NCBI GenBank assembly: GCA_001314705.1
Contig: LJSU01000024.1
Coordinates: 124,541 to 188,540, forward strand
Direction of reading: 5' to 3'
Source: Rhodobacteraceae bacterium HLUCCO07
Lineage (GTDB): Bacteria > Pseudomonadota > Alphaproteobacteria > Rhodobacterales > Rhodobacteraceae
Length of the DNA: 64,000 nt
In this document: one piece after another, positions 9,048 to 19,680 of the stretch
How positions within the stretch are numbered: the stretch's first letter is position 1
How the letters are laid out: every line of letters starts with the position of its first letter
Position numbers and translations under genes: made by a program
The notes under the pieces: generated by a model
Databases searched by the model: none
What the model saw: only the letters and a program-made list of their open reading frames with translations
What the model was told of the DNA's origin: nothing

Positions 9048-10349
9048 ATGTTTTTCGATTGGCTCAAACGGTATATGCCGCGCTCGCTTTACGGGCGGGC
9101 GGCGCTTATCCTGATCCTGCCGGTCGTGCTGCTGCAACTGGTGGTCTCGGTGGTCTTCGTTCAGCGCCACTTCGAAGGCGTCACGCGCCAGATGAGCCAA
9201 AGCACCAGCCGCGAGCTGGCCCTGGTGATCGCCTCGGTCGAAAGCGGTGACGAAAGGGCCACGCACGAGGCCGACCAGTTGCAGATCGAGGTGCGGCGGC
9301 TGGAGGACGGCGATTTGCCCGGACGCGACACAAGGCGCTGGTATGATTTCTCGGGGCTGATCATTCGCGAGGAAATGCGCACGCTGCTGCCAGGTTACGC
9401 AGGGATCGACCTGCCCGATGACCAGCGGGTGCAGGTCTATGTTCAAAGCGAGGCGGGTCCCCTCGAACTCGGCTTCGACCGGAACAGGGTCTCGGCGAGC
9501 AATCCACATCAGCTTTTTGCCAACATGCTCTTTTTCGGCATCCTGCTGACGGTGATCGCCTTCATCTATCTGCGCAACCAGCTGCGTCCGATCAAGCGAC
9601 TCGCCCGCGCAGCCGAGGCATTCGGACGCGGGCGGCACGTGCCTTACCGGCCCACCGGCGCGGTCGAGGTGCGCGCAGCGGGCCATGCCTTTCTCGACAT
9701 GCGCGCGCGGATCGAGCGGCAGATCGAACAGCGCACGCTGATGCTCTCGGGGGTCAGCCACGACCTGCGCACCCCGCTGACCCGTCTCAGGCTTGGCCTC
9801 GCGCTGCTCGACGAGGACGAGCGCGCACCGCTCGAACAGGATGTCGACGAGATGCAGCGCCTGCTCGACGCGTTCCTGGCCTTCGTGCGCGATGCTTCCG
9901 AGGGTGAAACCGAACCGGTCGATCCGGTCGATCTGGTGCGCCGGATCGTCGAGGACAGCCAGCGCGCCGGTCATCCTGTCACCCTCGTCCAGGCCACGGG
10001 CGAGGGGACGGTCCCCCTGCGCTCACTGGCCATCCGTCGCGCGGTCGAGAACCTCATCACCAACGCCGTGCGCTATGGCAACTGCGCCGAGGTCTCGGTC
10101 GAACTGACCGACAAGTCGCTGCGCATCCGGGTCGAGGATGACGGCCCCGGCATCCCCCCCGAAAGCCGCGAAGAGGCAATGCGGCCCTTCACCCGGCTCG
10201 ACACCGCGCGCAACCAGAACCGCGGCTCGGGCGTGGGGCTGGGCCTGTCGATTGCCACCGACGTGGCCCGCGCCCATGGCGGTGTGCTCCGGCTCGGCAC
10301 GAGCGACACGCTGGGCGGGCTCAGGGCCGATATCGTGATCGCGCGCTAA
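9048..10349 (+). CDS. EnvZ-like membrane sensor histidine kinase
   Basis: A 433-residue two-helix sensor kinase. A transmembrane helix lies near residues 15-37, a short periplasmic domain follows, and a second helix near 165-185 leads into HAMP. The phospho-acceptor histidine is in GVSHDLRTPLTR (about 237), the N-box is ENLITNAVRYG (about 334), then DDGPGIP (364) and GVGLGLS (396). The ATG at 9048 follows TAGGAATAGG; the upstream TTG at 9003 would remove the charged start before helix 1. No response regulator is adjacent, so the partner (OmpR-type by resemblance) is elsewhere. The signal is unknown. Confidence 0.9.
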   Translation: MFFDWLKRYMPRSLYGRAALILILPVVLLQLVVSVVFVQRHFEGVTRQMSQSTSRELALVIASVESGDERATHEADQLQIEVRRLEDGDLPGRDTRRWYDFSGLIIREEMRTLLPGYAGIDLPDDQRVQVYVQSEAGPLELGFDRNRVSASNPHQLFANMLFFGILLTVIAFIYLRNQLRPIKRLARAAEAFGRGRHVPYRPTGAVEVRAAGHAFLDMRARIERQIEQRTLMLSGVSHDLRTPLTRLRLGLALLDEDERAPLEQDVDEMQRLLDAFLAFVRDASEGETEPVDPVDLVRRIVEDSQRAGHPVTLVQATGEGTVPLRSLAIRRAVENLITNAVRYGNCAEVSVELTDKSLRIRVEDDGPGIPPESREEAMRPFTRLDTARNQNRGSGVGLGLSIATDVARAHGGVLRLGTSDTLGGLRADIVIAR

Positions 10350-10373
10350 AACATTCCTGGCGGGCGCCTCCCC

Positions 10374-11924
10374 TCACACGAAACTGCGCACCGTCTTGAG
10401 CGCGCCCTCCAGCGCCTCGCCCTTCTCGTCCTGCAACGCCGCCTCGCGCAGCCGTGCAACCCACTGGGCGGCATCCTCGCGCCCGCGCAAAAGTCCGGCC
10501 CCCTCCATCACCCGGTCGAATTTCGACAGGCCCCGTGCATGGGTGTCGGAATAGCCCTTGATCAGCCGCCGACAGCGCAGCATCTCGACGGCCAGTGCGT
10601 AATCCTGTGACACGGCCTCCCTGACCGCCGACAGCCAACGGTCAAGATGCGCCTCTTCGTGGCGGTGGCGCAGGGTGCGGCGGCGGTACCCGCGCAGGCC
10701 GCCCAGCGCATAGAGCATCAGGAACGATCCCAACCGATGGGTGCGCACCCGCCGCCCACGGTTGAACCAGCGGTCGAGCCGCGCCATCCATTTCGGGCTG
10801 GCCTCGATCCGCGCCCCGATGCGCGCGGGCAGCAGCCCGGCGATCTCCTCGGCGCGCGGATGCATGAACTCGGTCAGCGCCACGGGCCGGTCGCCGGCAC
10901 CCATTTCCTCGCGGATACGCGCGAATCGCGCCGCGCGGGTCTTGAGATCGGCCACCCGGATCACGTCGTCATAGGCCATGGCATTGGCGATGTATTTCGC
11001 GGCCTCAAGGCTCAGCTCATGACCCTGCGCCGCATCGTCCAGCGCCGCGATCCCTTCAAGCCGATCCATGTATTCGCGGCCATAGTCCACGTCCTGGAAC
11101 GCCACCACCTTGCGCAATCCGTGCAGGGCCATCTCCCGCGCCGGTCCCGGCAGGGCACGCGCACGGGCCGCCAGCGCCTCCCATTTCTCAAGCAATGGTT
11201 TCGGCCCCTGCGCCGCCGCCTGCATGGCAGGGGCCGGGCTCTCACCGGCATCCTCCGGCTCTGACACATCGTTGCGCGCCCGCTCGAACGCCGCGCCAAA
11301 GGCCCGCAAGGACGCCTCGACCCCCTTGCCCGACGCGCGGATCGCATCCTCGAAGGCCGCGCGTGGAAAGGGCAGAGCCCCCGACCCCGCCAGCGCGCCA
11401 AGCAGCGAGGACGAAATCACCGAGCCATTCTCGGCCGCCATGCGATCCATGTCGAACGCGATGAGCTTGTCCGCGGCCAGTTCCGCCGCCGCGTGCACCT
11501 CCTCGGACGAGGCGATGCCGTCACCCGGCGCCATCTTTTCCGAAACCGCCAGCGCCCGGTGGGTCGAAGCGATGAGCGTGGTGCGATCCGGGGTGACGAA
11601 ACCGCGCATGATCGCACGTCCCGCCTCCATCATCTCGGCGGCGATCAGGATATCGACGTCACCCGCCGCCGGGGCGAGCGAAAACACCGGTGCGCGGTCG
11701 CCCAGCGGGGCCATCTCGATGTAATAGATCGTGGCCCCCGTCCGCTGGGCCACGCCCGCGACCGACGTCGCCTGACAGGCATAGCCTTGCGCGCGCGCCA
11801 CCGCCTCGATCCAGTTGGTGAGCACTCCACCCCCCTGCCCGCCCACGGCCATGACGGCCAGCTTGATGATGGTGCCGAGTTTCGCATCGGGTCGGCGCGG
11901 GGCCAGGGCCTGCTGAACGGTCAT
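10374..11924 (-). CDS. iorB: Indolepyruvate ferredoxin oxidoreductase, beta subunit, long form
   Basis: Beta (gamma-domain) subunit of the TPP enzyme that oxidises aryl-pyruvates to aryl-acetyl-CoA. The N-terminal 200 residues hold the family domain, starting AVMAVGGQGGGVLTNW (about 22-37), then TSVAGVAQRTGAT. The product is 516 residues, more than twice the usual archaeal subunit, with a helical arginine-rich extension from about residue 210. The ATG overlaps the indA stop as ATGA at 11921-11924. The long form is common in alphaproteobacteria; the role of the extension is unknown. Confidence 0.88.
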   Translation of the reverse strand: MTVQQALAPRRPDAKLGTIIKLAVMAVGGQGGGVLTNWIEAVARAQGYACQATSVAGVAQRTGATIYYIEMAPLGDRAPVFSLAPAAGDVDILIAAEMMEAGRAIMRGFVTPDRTTLIASTHRALAVSEKMAPGDGIASSEEVHAAAELAADKLIAFDMDRMAAENGSVISSSLLGALAGSGALPFPRAAFEDAIRASGKGVEASLRAFGAAFERARNDVSEPEDAGESPAPAMQAAAQGPKPLLEKWEALAARARALPGPAREMALHGLRKVVAFQDVDYGREYMDRLEGIAALDDAAQGHELSLEAAKYIANAMAYDDVIRVADLKTRAARFARIREEMGAGDRPVALTEFMHPRAEEIAGLLPARIGARIEASPKWMARLDRWFNRGRRVRTHRLGSFLMLYALGGLRGYRRRTLRHRHEEAHLDRWLSAVREAVSQDYALAVEMLRCRRLIKGYSDTHARGLSKFDRVMEGAGLLRGREDAAQWVARLREAALQDEKGEALEGALKTVRSFV

Positions 11925-14071
11925 CGTGCGCCCTCCGCGAATTCCAGCCGCCGCGCGGCGCGGCGCGCCTGCAACCAGCCGATGAGGCGGGCCGACAGGG
12001 CCTGCCACCACCGTTCCAGCCCCTTGGGGTTGTGCACCACGTCGGCGCGGTAGAAGCTGGGGCAAAGCACGGCGACATCCGCCACCTCGCCGCAATTGCC
12101 ACACCCGACGCAGGACTGGTCGATATGGGCGATGGGATCGTCGCGCAGCGGGTCGTCGAGCCGTTTGAGCGACAGCGACGGACAGCCCGAAAGCCGGATG
12201 CAGGCATGATCGCCTGTGCATATATCCGCGTCCACGCCAAAGCGCGGCACCTCGACGCGCGCGCCCTCCCTGATCGCGGTGTTGCGCAGCGGCTTCTCGC
12301 GCCGCTGGCGATTGAGCATGCATTCCGACGAGGCCACGATCACCTTTGGCCCCGTCACGTCGGTGGTCAGCGCCTCGCGGATCGTGTCACGCATCCTGCC
12401 CACGTCATAGGTATGGTCGATCTGGCGCACCCATTTCACGCCGACGCCCCTGAGCGCCTCGGCAATCGGCTGCTGGGTGGTCTTGGTCGGGTTCTCGGCG
12501 CGGCTCGACAACACGTCCTGCCCGCCCGTGGCCGCCGAGTAATAGTTATCCACGATCACCGCCACGCTGTCGGACCGGTTGAACACCATGTTCCCGATTG
12601 AGGACGACAGCCCGTTGTGCCAGAAACCCCCATCCCCCAGGAACGAGATCGCCCGCCGCTCGCCGCCGCCATCGAACGCCGCGTTCGAGGCCGGGCCAAG
12701 CCCATACCCCATGGTCGAGCCGCCAATCTCGAAAGGCGGCAGGCTGGCAAAGAGGTGACAACCGATATCGCCGGTGATCTGGTGCTTGCCCAGTTCCTCC
12801 TCGACCAGTTTCATCGCGGCAAAGATCGGCCGCTCCGGGCAGCCGGTGCAAAATCCCGGCGGCCGGGTCGGCACGGTCTGCGACAGGTCGGGAATTTCCG
12901 GCGCCGGATCGTTGGGCGCGCGCACCTGCCCCGGAAGCAACCCCGGCGCATGTTCCTTCAAAAAGGCGGTGATCCCGTCCAGCATCACCTGCCCGGTATA
13001 TTCGCCTGCCATGGGCAGCATATCCTTGCCATGCAGGCGCACCTTGAGGCCCGCGCGCAACAGCACCGTGGACAGGCCCTGTTCGATGAACTCGGGCTGC
13101 CCCTCTTCCACGACCAGCAGCCCATCCTTGCCACGCGCAAAGGCTTCGAACTCGTCGCGCACGATCGGATAGGTCACGTTGAGGCAATAGATCGGCACCT
13201 CGCTGTCGCCATGAATGTCTGCGAGGCCCAGCCGCTGCAAGGCGCGGATCACGCCATTATACATCCCGCCCTGGCAGACAATGCCGATGCGCGCCTCACC
13301 GGCGCCGAAAACCTCGTTCAATCCTTTGTCGCGGATGAATTTCTCTGCCGCCGGCCAGCGGTTGTCGATCTTGTCCTGCTCGTGCCGATAGGACATCGGC
13401 GGCAGCACCACCCGGTTGAAATCACGCTGCGGGTCGGACAACGCCTCGCGCACCGTCAATGGCGGGCGGCGGTTGTCACGGCAGTCGAAACTTCCCGTCA
13501 CATGGCACGACCGGATGCGCACCATCAGCATCACCGGCGTGTTGCTCGCCTCGGAAAGCTCGAACCCGTCGCCCACCGCCTTGACGATCGAGGGCAGGTT
13601 GGGCCGCGGGTCGAGCAGCCAGAATTGCGATTTCATGGCAAAGGCGTGGCTGCGCTCCTGCATGATCGACGATCCCTCGCCGTAATCCTCGCCCACGATG
13701 ACCAGCGCCCCGCCATTGACGCCAGACGAGGCGAGGTTCGCGAGCGCATCCGAGGCCACGTTGACACCCACCGACCCCTTGAACGTCACCGCACCGCGGA
13801 TCGGGTAATGCACCGAGGCCGCCAGCATCGCCGCCGCCGCGGCCTCCGAGGCATTGGCCTCGAACCGCACGCCCAGCTCGCCCATCAGGTCCTCGGCATC
13901 GGCCAGCACGTCCATCAGGTGGCTGATCGGCGCGCCCTGGTAGCCGCCGACATAGCCCACACCGTTTTCCAGAAGCGCCTTGGTGATCGCCAGGATCCCC
14001 TCTCCGGTGAAGGTCTCGCCCGCGCCCATGCGCAGGTGCTCGACTTCGCGTTTGAACGATCTCTCGGCCAT
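11921..14071 (-). CDS. iorA: Indolepyruvate ferredoxin oxidoreductase, alpha subunit
   Basis: TPP-dependent 2-oxoacid oxidoreductase subunit of 716 residues. The N-terminal pyrimidine domain begins at FTGEGILAITKALLENG. The TPP site carries LGDGGFWHNG (about 477), and a ferredoxin-type C-terminus has cysteines in CTGDHACIRLSGC (about 612) and CVGCGNC (about 650). The start was set at MAERSF (14071) after a GGGGAG Shine-Dalgarno. The longer open frame to 14254 runs antisense-like through marR and lacks family sequence. Ten bases separate it from marR. The enzyme acts in aromatic amino-acid breakdown via ferredoxin. Confidence 0.93.
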   Translation of the reverse strand: MAERSFKREVEHLRMGAGETFTGEGILAITKALLENGVGYVGGYQGAPISHLMDVLADAEDLMGELGVRFEANASEAAAAAMLAASVHYPIRGAVTFKGSVGVNVASDALANLASSGVNGGALVIVGEDYGEGSSIMQERSHAFAMKSQFWLLDPRPNLPSIVKAVGDGFELSEASNTPVMLMVRIRSCHVTGSFDCRDNRRPPLTVREALSDPQRDFNRVVLPPMSYRHEQDKIDNRWPAAEKFIRDKGLNEVFGAGEARIGIVCQGGMYNGVIRALQRLGLADIHGDSEVPIYCLNVTYPIVRDEFEAFARGKDGLLVVEEGQPEFIEQGLSTVLLRAGLKVRLHGKDMLPMAGEYTGQVMLDGITAFLKEHAPGLLPGQVRAPNDPAPEIPDLSQTVPTRPPGFCTGCPERPIFAAMKLVEEELGKHQITGDIGCHLFASLPPFEIGGSTMGYGLGPASNAAFDGGGERRAISFLGDGGFWHNGLSSSIGNMVFNRSDSVAVIVDNYYSAATGGQDVLSSRAENPTKTTQQPIAEALRGVGVKWVRQIDHTYDVGRMRDTIREALTTDVTGPKVIVASSECMLNRQRREKPLRNTAIREGARVEVPRFGVDADICTGDHACIRLSGCPSLSLKRLDDPLRDDPIAHIDQSCVGCGNCGEVADVAVLCPSFYRADVVHNPKGLERWWQALSARLIGWLQARRAARRLEFAEGAR

Positions 14072-14081
14072 GTGCTCCCCT

Positions 14082-14552
14082 TCAGAATGCGTTGCGGCGC
14101 ACGTTGCGCAGGATCTTTTGCAGCGTCGCGACAAAGGCCCGCTGCTCAGCCTCCGGAATGTCGCGGAACATCTGGTCATGCGCAGATGCCATCGCGGGCC
14201 AGTGCCGCTCGAACGTGGCGCGGCCCGCATCGGTGATGAACACCCGCGTGGCACGGCTGTCGTCCCGGTCGGGCGCGCGCCGGATCAACCCGTCGGCCGC
14301 CATCCCGTCCAGCGCCCGGCTCAGCGTGGATTGCTCGACCACCGCGTAAACCGCCAGTTCCCGGATCAGGATGCCGTCGATCACCGCCAAGACCGCCAGC
14401 GCGCGCATCTTGGGCGTGCTCATGCCCTGATGCGCCATGTCCGCGCGCAGCGTGGCGTTGTAGCGCCCCATGATGCGATTCATCAGGTAGGGCGCGAAAT
14501 TGTCCAAACCGATCTCGCCAAGTCGGCGCGGTGCCTCGGCTTCGTCCTTCAT
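14082..14552 (-). CDS. MarR-family transcriptional regulator
   Basis: A 156-residue winged-helix regulator. The recognition region is in EQSTLSRALDGMAADGLI (about 73-90), followed by the wing DDSRATRVFITDAGR. It is first in the operon with indA and indB, and its promoter region holds two copies of a 17-base site with inverted ATGC/GCAT arms, so it is probably autoregulated and controls the oxidoreductase. Its effector is likely an aryl-pyruvate or aryl-acetyl compound (inference). Confidence 0.92.
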   Translation of the reverse strand: MKDEAEAPRRLGEIGLDNFAPYLMNRIMGRYNATLRADMAHQGMSTPKMRALAVLAVIDGILIRELAVYAVVEQSTLSRALDGMAADGLIRRAPDRDDSRATRVFITDAGRATFERHWPAMASAHDQMFRDIPEAEQRAFVATLQKILRNVRRNAF

Positions 14553-14614
14553 CCGCCTGTCCTCCCCGGTGAACGCGCGCCCGCCCGGCGCGGTTCGACG
14601 TTAGGTGATTTTAT

Positions 14615-14631
14615 ATGCGTTTGCAAATACC
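14615..14631. promoter_or_regulatory. Operator-like site 1 upstream of marR-indAB
   Basis: ATGCGTTTGCAAATACC lies 63 bases before the marR start. Apart from one base it matches the site at 14708-14724, and its core ATGC-N4-GCA(A/T) is an inverted repeat typical of MarR binding sites. The pairing of two sites in one divergent promoter supports a real operator; the cognate protein is inferred to be the adjacent MarR. Confidence 0.6.
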
Positions 14632-14707
14632 TTGACGTCACCGCCCGCCCATCCGGTTCGCCTATAAAGGCTCGCTTTCAGGAATTTGAGAAACATCCCC
14701 TTATTTC

Positions 14708-14724
14708 ATGCGTTTGCATATACC
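14708..14724. promoter_or_regulatory. Operator-like site 2 in the marR/SDR divergent promoter
   Basis: ATGCGTTTGCATATACC is identical to site 1 except at one base, and here the ATGC/GCAT inverted repeat is complete. It lies 93 bases in the same orientation from site 1 and just upstream of the SDR -35, so one regulator may control both directions. Confidence 0.58.
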
Positions 14725-14746
14725 GGCCCACAACCCGCCACAGGCT

Positions 14747-14776
14747 TTGACAAGACCCGCGCACCCGCGCTAATGA
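14747..14776 (+). promoter_or_regulatory. Promoter of the SDR dehydrogenase gene
   Basis: A perfect TTGACA (14747-14752) is followed after 18 bases by TAATGA (14771-14776). The gene start is 38 bases further on. The -10 is overlapped by the palindrome at 14774-14787. Confidence 0.55.
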
Positions 14777-14787
14777 ACAGCTGTTCA
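14774..14787. promoter_or_regulatory. Perfect 14-base palindrome over the -10 of the SDR gene
   Basis: TGAACAGCTGTTCA reads the same on both strands. It begins within the proposed -10 hexamer, a position where a bound repressor would block initiation. The TGAAC/GTTCA arms are like those of TetR-family regulators of acyl-CoA metabolism, but no such regulator gene is adjacent. Confidence 0.6.
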
Positions 14788-14813
14788 ATTCATTCAAACC
14801 GGAGGGATCGCCC

Positions 14814-15569
14814 ATGCGCATCCAGGATACCGCTGCCATCATCACCGGGGGCGCCTCGGGCCTTGGCGAAGCCACGGCCCGCCAATTCGTGGCAGGGGGC
14901 GCACAGGTCACGCTGCTCGACCGCGACAGCGCGCGCGGCGAGACCGTCGCCAGGGAGATCGGCGCCACCTTCGCCGAAACCGATGTCACGTCCGAAGACA
15001 GCGTCGCCGCCGCCATTGCCAAGGCGAAATCCGACATGGGCCGGATCACCTGCGCCGTGAACTGCGCCGGGATCGGCACCGCCGAAAAGACGCTGGGCAA
15101 GGAGGGGCCGCACAGCCTCGACCATTACAAGCGCATCATCGACATCAACCTGGTCGGCAGCTTCAACGTCGCCCGCCTCGCCGCCGCCGAAATGGCCACC
15201 AACGAGCCCGACGATGACGGAGCGCGCGGCGTGATCGTCAACACTGCCTCGGTCGCCGCCTTCGACGGGCAAAAGGGCCAGGTCGGCTATGCCTCGTCCA
15301 AGGGCGGCATCGTCGGCATGACCCTGCCGATGGCGCGTGACCTTGCGCGCAGCGGCATCCGCGTGATGACCATCGCGCCAGGCATCTTCGCCACGCCGAT
15401 GCTCATGGGCCTGCCGCAAGAGGTGCAGGACAGCCTCGCCGCCGATGTTACCTGCCCGCAGCGGCTGGGCGATCCGTCGGAATACGCGCGGCTCGCACAG
15501 TTCATCGTCGAATGCGGCTATCTCAACGGCACCGTGATCCGCATCGACGGCGCGCTTCGGATGCAGTAA
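14814..15569 (+). CDS. SDR dehydrogenase, 3-hydroxyacyl-CoA / 2-methyl-3-hydroxybutyryl-CoA type
   Basis: A 251-residue classical short-chain dehydrogenase of the HSD17B10 (HADH2) kind. It has [10 protein letters not shown] at 11-20, NCAGIG near 83, and the active-site Tyr159/Lys163 in GYASSKGG, with the family's long NDEPDD-like insertion after the central helix. The APGIFATPM loop matches 3-hydroxyacyl-CoA dehydrogenases of isoleucine and fatty-acid breakdown. It stands alone, with its own palindrome-controlled promoter and a good GGAGG site. Confidence 0.85.
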   Translation: MRIQDTAAIITGGASGLGEATARQFVAGGAQVTLLDRDSARGETVAREIGATFAETDVTSEDSVAAAIAKAKSDMGRITCAVNCAGIGTAEKTLGKEGPHSLDHYKRIIDINLVGSFNVARLAAAEMATNEPDDDGARGVIVNTASVAAFDGQKGQVGYASSKGGIVGMTLPMARDLARSGIRVMTIAPGIFATPMLMGLPQEVQDSLAADVTCPQRLGDPSEYARLAQFIVECGYLNGTVIRIDGALRMQ

Positions 15570-15605
15570 GGCCCCGACCGCGGCGGGCCGCGCGCCCCGT
15601 CGCGG

Positions 15606-16391
15606 CTATACCACGCCCTCGGTCTCGATCTTGAGGTCGTGCCCGCAATGCTTGCAGTGGATCGCATCCGGGTCATGCTTGAGCAATCCGCATTCCGGGC
15701 ATTTGTGCCGCACCTTCGCAGGCATGAAGATCGCCCGCGCCAGCCGCAGGAAAAGCCCCACGCCGATCACCATGATCCCCACGGCCAGAATCCGCCCGGT
15801 GCCCGTCGTCATGATGATGTCGCCATAGCCCGTCGTGGTGAGCGATGTCACCGTGAAATAGAGCGCATCGACATAGGTCTCCAGTCCCGGCTCCTTCCCG
15901 CCGCGCAACACCAGCACGAGCGCGGTCATCGCAAAGATGAACACCAGGAGGTTGACCGAGGCGAGAATCGCATCCTCGTGCAGGCGAAAGAACCGCACGT
16001 CCCGCCTCAGGTCGCGCAAGAGGTGAAAGGAATGCACCAGCCGCAGCGCCCGCACCACCCGCAACGCCGCCCATCCCTGCCCCAGGAACGGCGCCGAGAC
16101 GAGCACGGCCAGAACCACAAGATCGACGAGCACATAGATCTGCCGCATGTGGCGCAGCCGGTTCTCCGCGATCCACAGGCGCCCCAGGAAGTCGGCAAGG
16201 ATGAGCGTTCCAATCACCGCATCCGCCGCGATCAGCCAGGGGCTTATCGGCACCGCCGCCGTCGCAAGGAAAAACACGATGGTCACCACGTCAAATATCA
16301 GCAGACCATAGCGAAACCGCGTCGCGCGCTTGCTGCGCCCCTCATAGAGTAGGCGAAGGCGGTCTTGGACTGTGCGATCTGACTGGCTCAT
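15606..16391 (-). CDS. Ion transporter, voltage-gated potassium-channel type with C-terminal zinc ribbon
   Basis: A 261-residue membrane protein with five to six helices. An arginine-rich S4-like stretch (RVVRALRLVHSF) lies near 113, and the pore loop carries the potassium selectivity filter TTTGYGDI near 188. After the last helix comes a CPEC...CKHC zinc ribbon (about 229-249). I chose ATG 16391; a TTG at 16409 is in frame. The combination of a channel and a small rubredoxin-like zinc ribbon suggests a cytosolic regulatory tip. No regulatory RCK domain is present. Confidence 0.87.
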   Translation of the reverse strand: MSQSDRTVQDRLRLLYEGRSKRATRFRYGLLIFDVVTIVFFLATAAVPISPWLIAADAVIGTLILADFLGRLWIAENRLRHMRQIYVLVDLVVLAVLVSAPFLGQGWAALRVVRALRLVHSFHLLRDLRRDVRFFRLHEDAILASVNLLVFIFAMTALVLVLRGGKEPGLETYVDALYFTVTSLTTTGYGDIIMTTGTGRILAVGIMVIGVGLFLRLARAIFMPAKVRHKCPECGLLKHDPDAIHCKHCGHDLKIETEGVV

Positions 16392-16433
16392 GCGAAACAA
16401 CTTACCCAAGCCTGCGCGCGACCTACAGAAAAA

Positions 16434-18251
<1,818 letters not shown>

Positions 18252-18287
18252 GCCGCTGCGCTACCGCGCGCACGGGCCAAGGTCAAG

Positions 18288-19022
18288 CTAGCCCGTGACC
18301 GCCCGCAACGCCCGCTTGCGCGCATCCGGGATCTGCGCGATCTCGACCCCGGTGAAAACATGCAGCGTGCCCATCTCCGGGTCGACCACCGCATGATCGC
18401 TGACCCAGCCCCCCATCATCAGGTAAGTGCGCAGCAAGGGCGGCATCGCGGCCATTGCGCGCCGCGAGTCGGGCTTGCGCCTGAGCCGGGACGCAAAGCG
18501 GAACACCTGCGGCGCCTTGACCCGCGGCAGCCAGCGTTTGGGGCCGAGGTGCCGCGCCTTGAGCCAGGCGAAAACGTCCGAATACTGCGCTGCGTCCGTG
18601 CCCGCGAAGGACGAGCAGCCAAACAGCATTTCGATATCGTTGTCATCGACATAGCCGGTCATCGCACCCCAGGCCACGCGCAGGATATCGGGGTCACGCC
18701 GCCCCGGCGCGATGCAGAACCGGCCCAGTTCGACCATCTTGCCCCCGAACCGCTCGAGCGCGGAAAGCTCGTAATACTGCGCCGAATAGCTGCGCGAGAT
18801 CTCGCAACCGTCGGTCAGCGGCAGGAACCGGAAACAGGCGACCAGCTCACCGCTGGCCCGTTCCTCGATCAGAACGTGATCGCAGATCCCGTCGAACCGG
18901 TCCGCGTCGCGGCCCGCTGTCCCGAAGAAACACAGATGGCGCAGGTGCTGCGCCGCCACGACATCCGCCTCGGTCTGCGCCATTCGCGCGCCATAGCGCC
19001 CCTTTGTCAGTTCCAGCGTCAT
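18288..19022 (-). CDS. olsB: Ornithine-acyl-ACP N-acyltransferase (GNAT)
   Basis: Catalyses the first step of ornithine-lipid synthesis: transfer of a 3-hydroxyacyl chain from ACP to the alpha-amino group of ornithine. The 244-residue product has the OlsB pattern: QHLRHLCFFG near the start, SRSYSAQYYEL, VELGRFCIAP, MLFGCSSFAGTD and LLRTYLMMGGWVSDHAVVD. The partner OlsA acyltransferase is not adjacent. Related GNAT hemolysin-type acyltransferases share the fold, but the details fit OlsB. Confidence 0.85.
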   Translation of the reverse strand: MTLELTKGRYGARMAQTEADVVAAQHLRHLCFFGTAGRDADRFDGICDHVLIEERASGELVACFRFLPLTDGCEISRSYSAQYYELSALERFGGKMVELGRFCIAPGRRDPDILRVAWGAMTGYVDDNDIEMLFGCSSFAGTDAAQYSDVFAWLKARHLGPKRWLPRVKAPQVFRFASRLRRKPDSRRAMAAMPPLLRTYLMMGGWVSDHAVVDPEMGTLHVFTGVEIAQIPDARKRALRAVTG

Positions 19023-19137
19023 GGGCCACCCCCGGCTCTGTGCACATGATCATGCGTCAAGCCAAGGTTACGGGCAAGATATGACGTTCACGCGACCAAC
19101 CGGCACGGCCGCGCGCATCGCGGGGTTTTCGCGCCCG

Positions 19138-19599
19138 TCAGCCGCGCGTTTCCAGCATGTCCCCGGCGTTGAAGCGCCCAAGGTTGCCCATCAGCTGCTG
19201 AAAGAAGCTCTTGTCCTCGACAGAACTGTCGGTGACCCGCCGCGACAACACGACAGGGCGCCCCTCCTCGAGGCCGAAACGTTCGATGTTCTGCACAACG
19301 TCCGAGTCGTCAAAGCTGATCGCCACGACCTCGCGATCGGTCACCCTGGGTTCCAACATGCCCAGATGGCGCACCTGGCTGCGCACGTAGTAGATGTCGC
19401 CGCCTTCCATGACCGCCCCCGCCGAGGGTGTGCCCAGCACGTCCTCGACCGTGGCGCGGCTGTCGATGCCGACGGTGATTTCCTGCAATTCGTCATCGCT
19501 CGGCACATAGCCATGGTTGCGCATGATCGGCGAGCAGCCCGCCACCGCGACCAGCGCCACAGAAACGATGATCGCCCGTGCGGTTGCTCTCATATCCAT
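19138..19599 (-). CDS. bamE: BamE/SmpA-type outer-membrane lipoprotein
   Basis: A 153-residue lipoprotein with an N-terminal helix and the lipobox VAGC, giving lipidated Cys22. The BamE/SmpA fold follows (DELQEITVGIDSRATVEDVLGTPS). BamE helps the BamA machine insert beta-barrel proteins. The start at 19599 has AGAGGG upstream; a second ATG at 19593 is possible. It is divergent from the DUF177 gene across 81 bases, a gene pair widely conserved in alphaproteobacteria. Confidence 0.9.
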   Translation of the reverse strand: MDMRATARAIIVSVALVAVAGCSPIMRNHGYVPSDDELQEITVGIDSRATVEDVLGTPSAGAVMEGGDIYYVRSQVRHLGMLEPRVTDREVVAISFDDSDVVQNIERFGLEEGRPVVLSRRVTDSSVEDKSFFQQLMGNLGRFNAGDMLETRG

Positions 19600-19680
19600 G
19601 CTGCTGCCCTCTTGCCACGGCGGATCACGCCTTTTATCCCGCTTACAACACGCACCCCACTGGTTCAAGAATGTAAGCTC

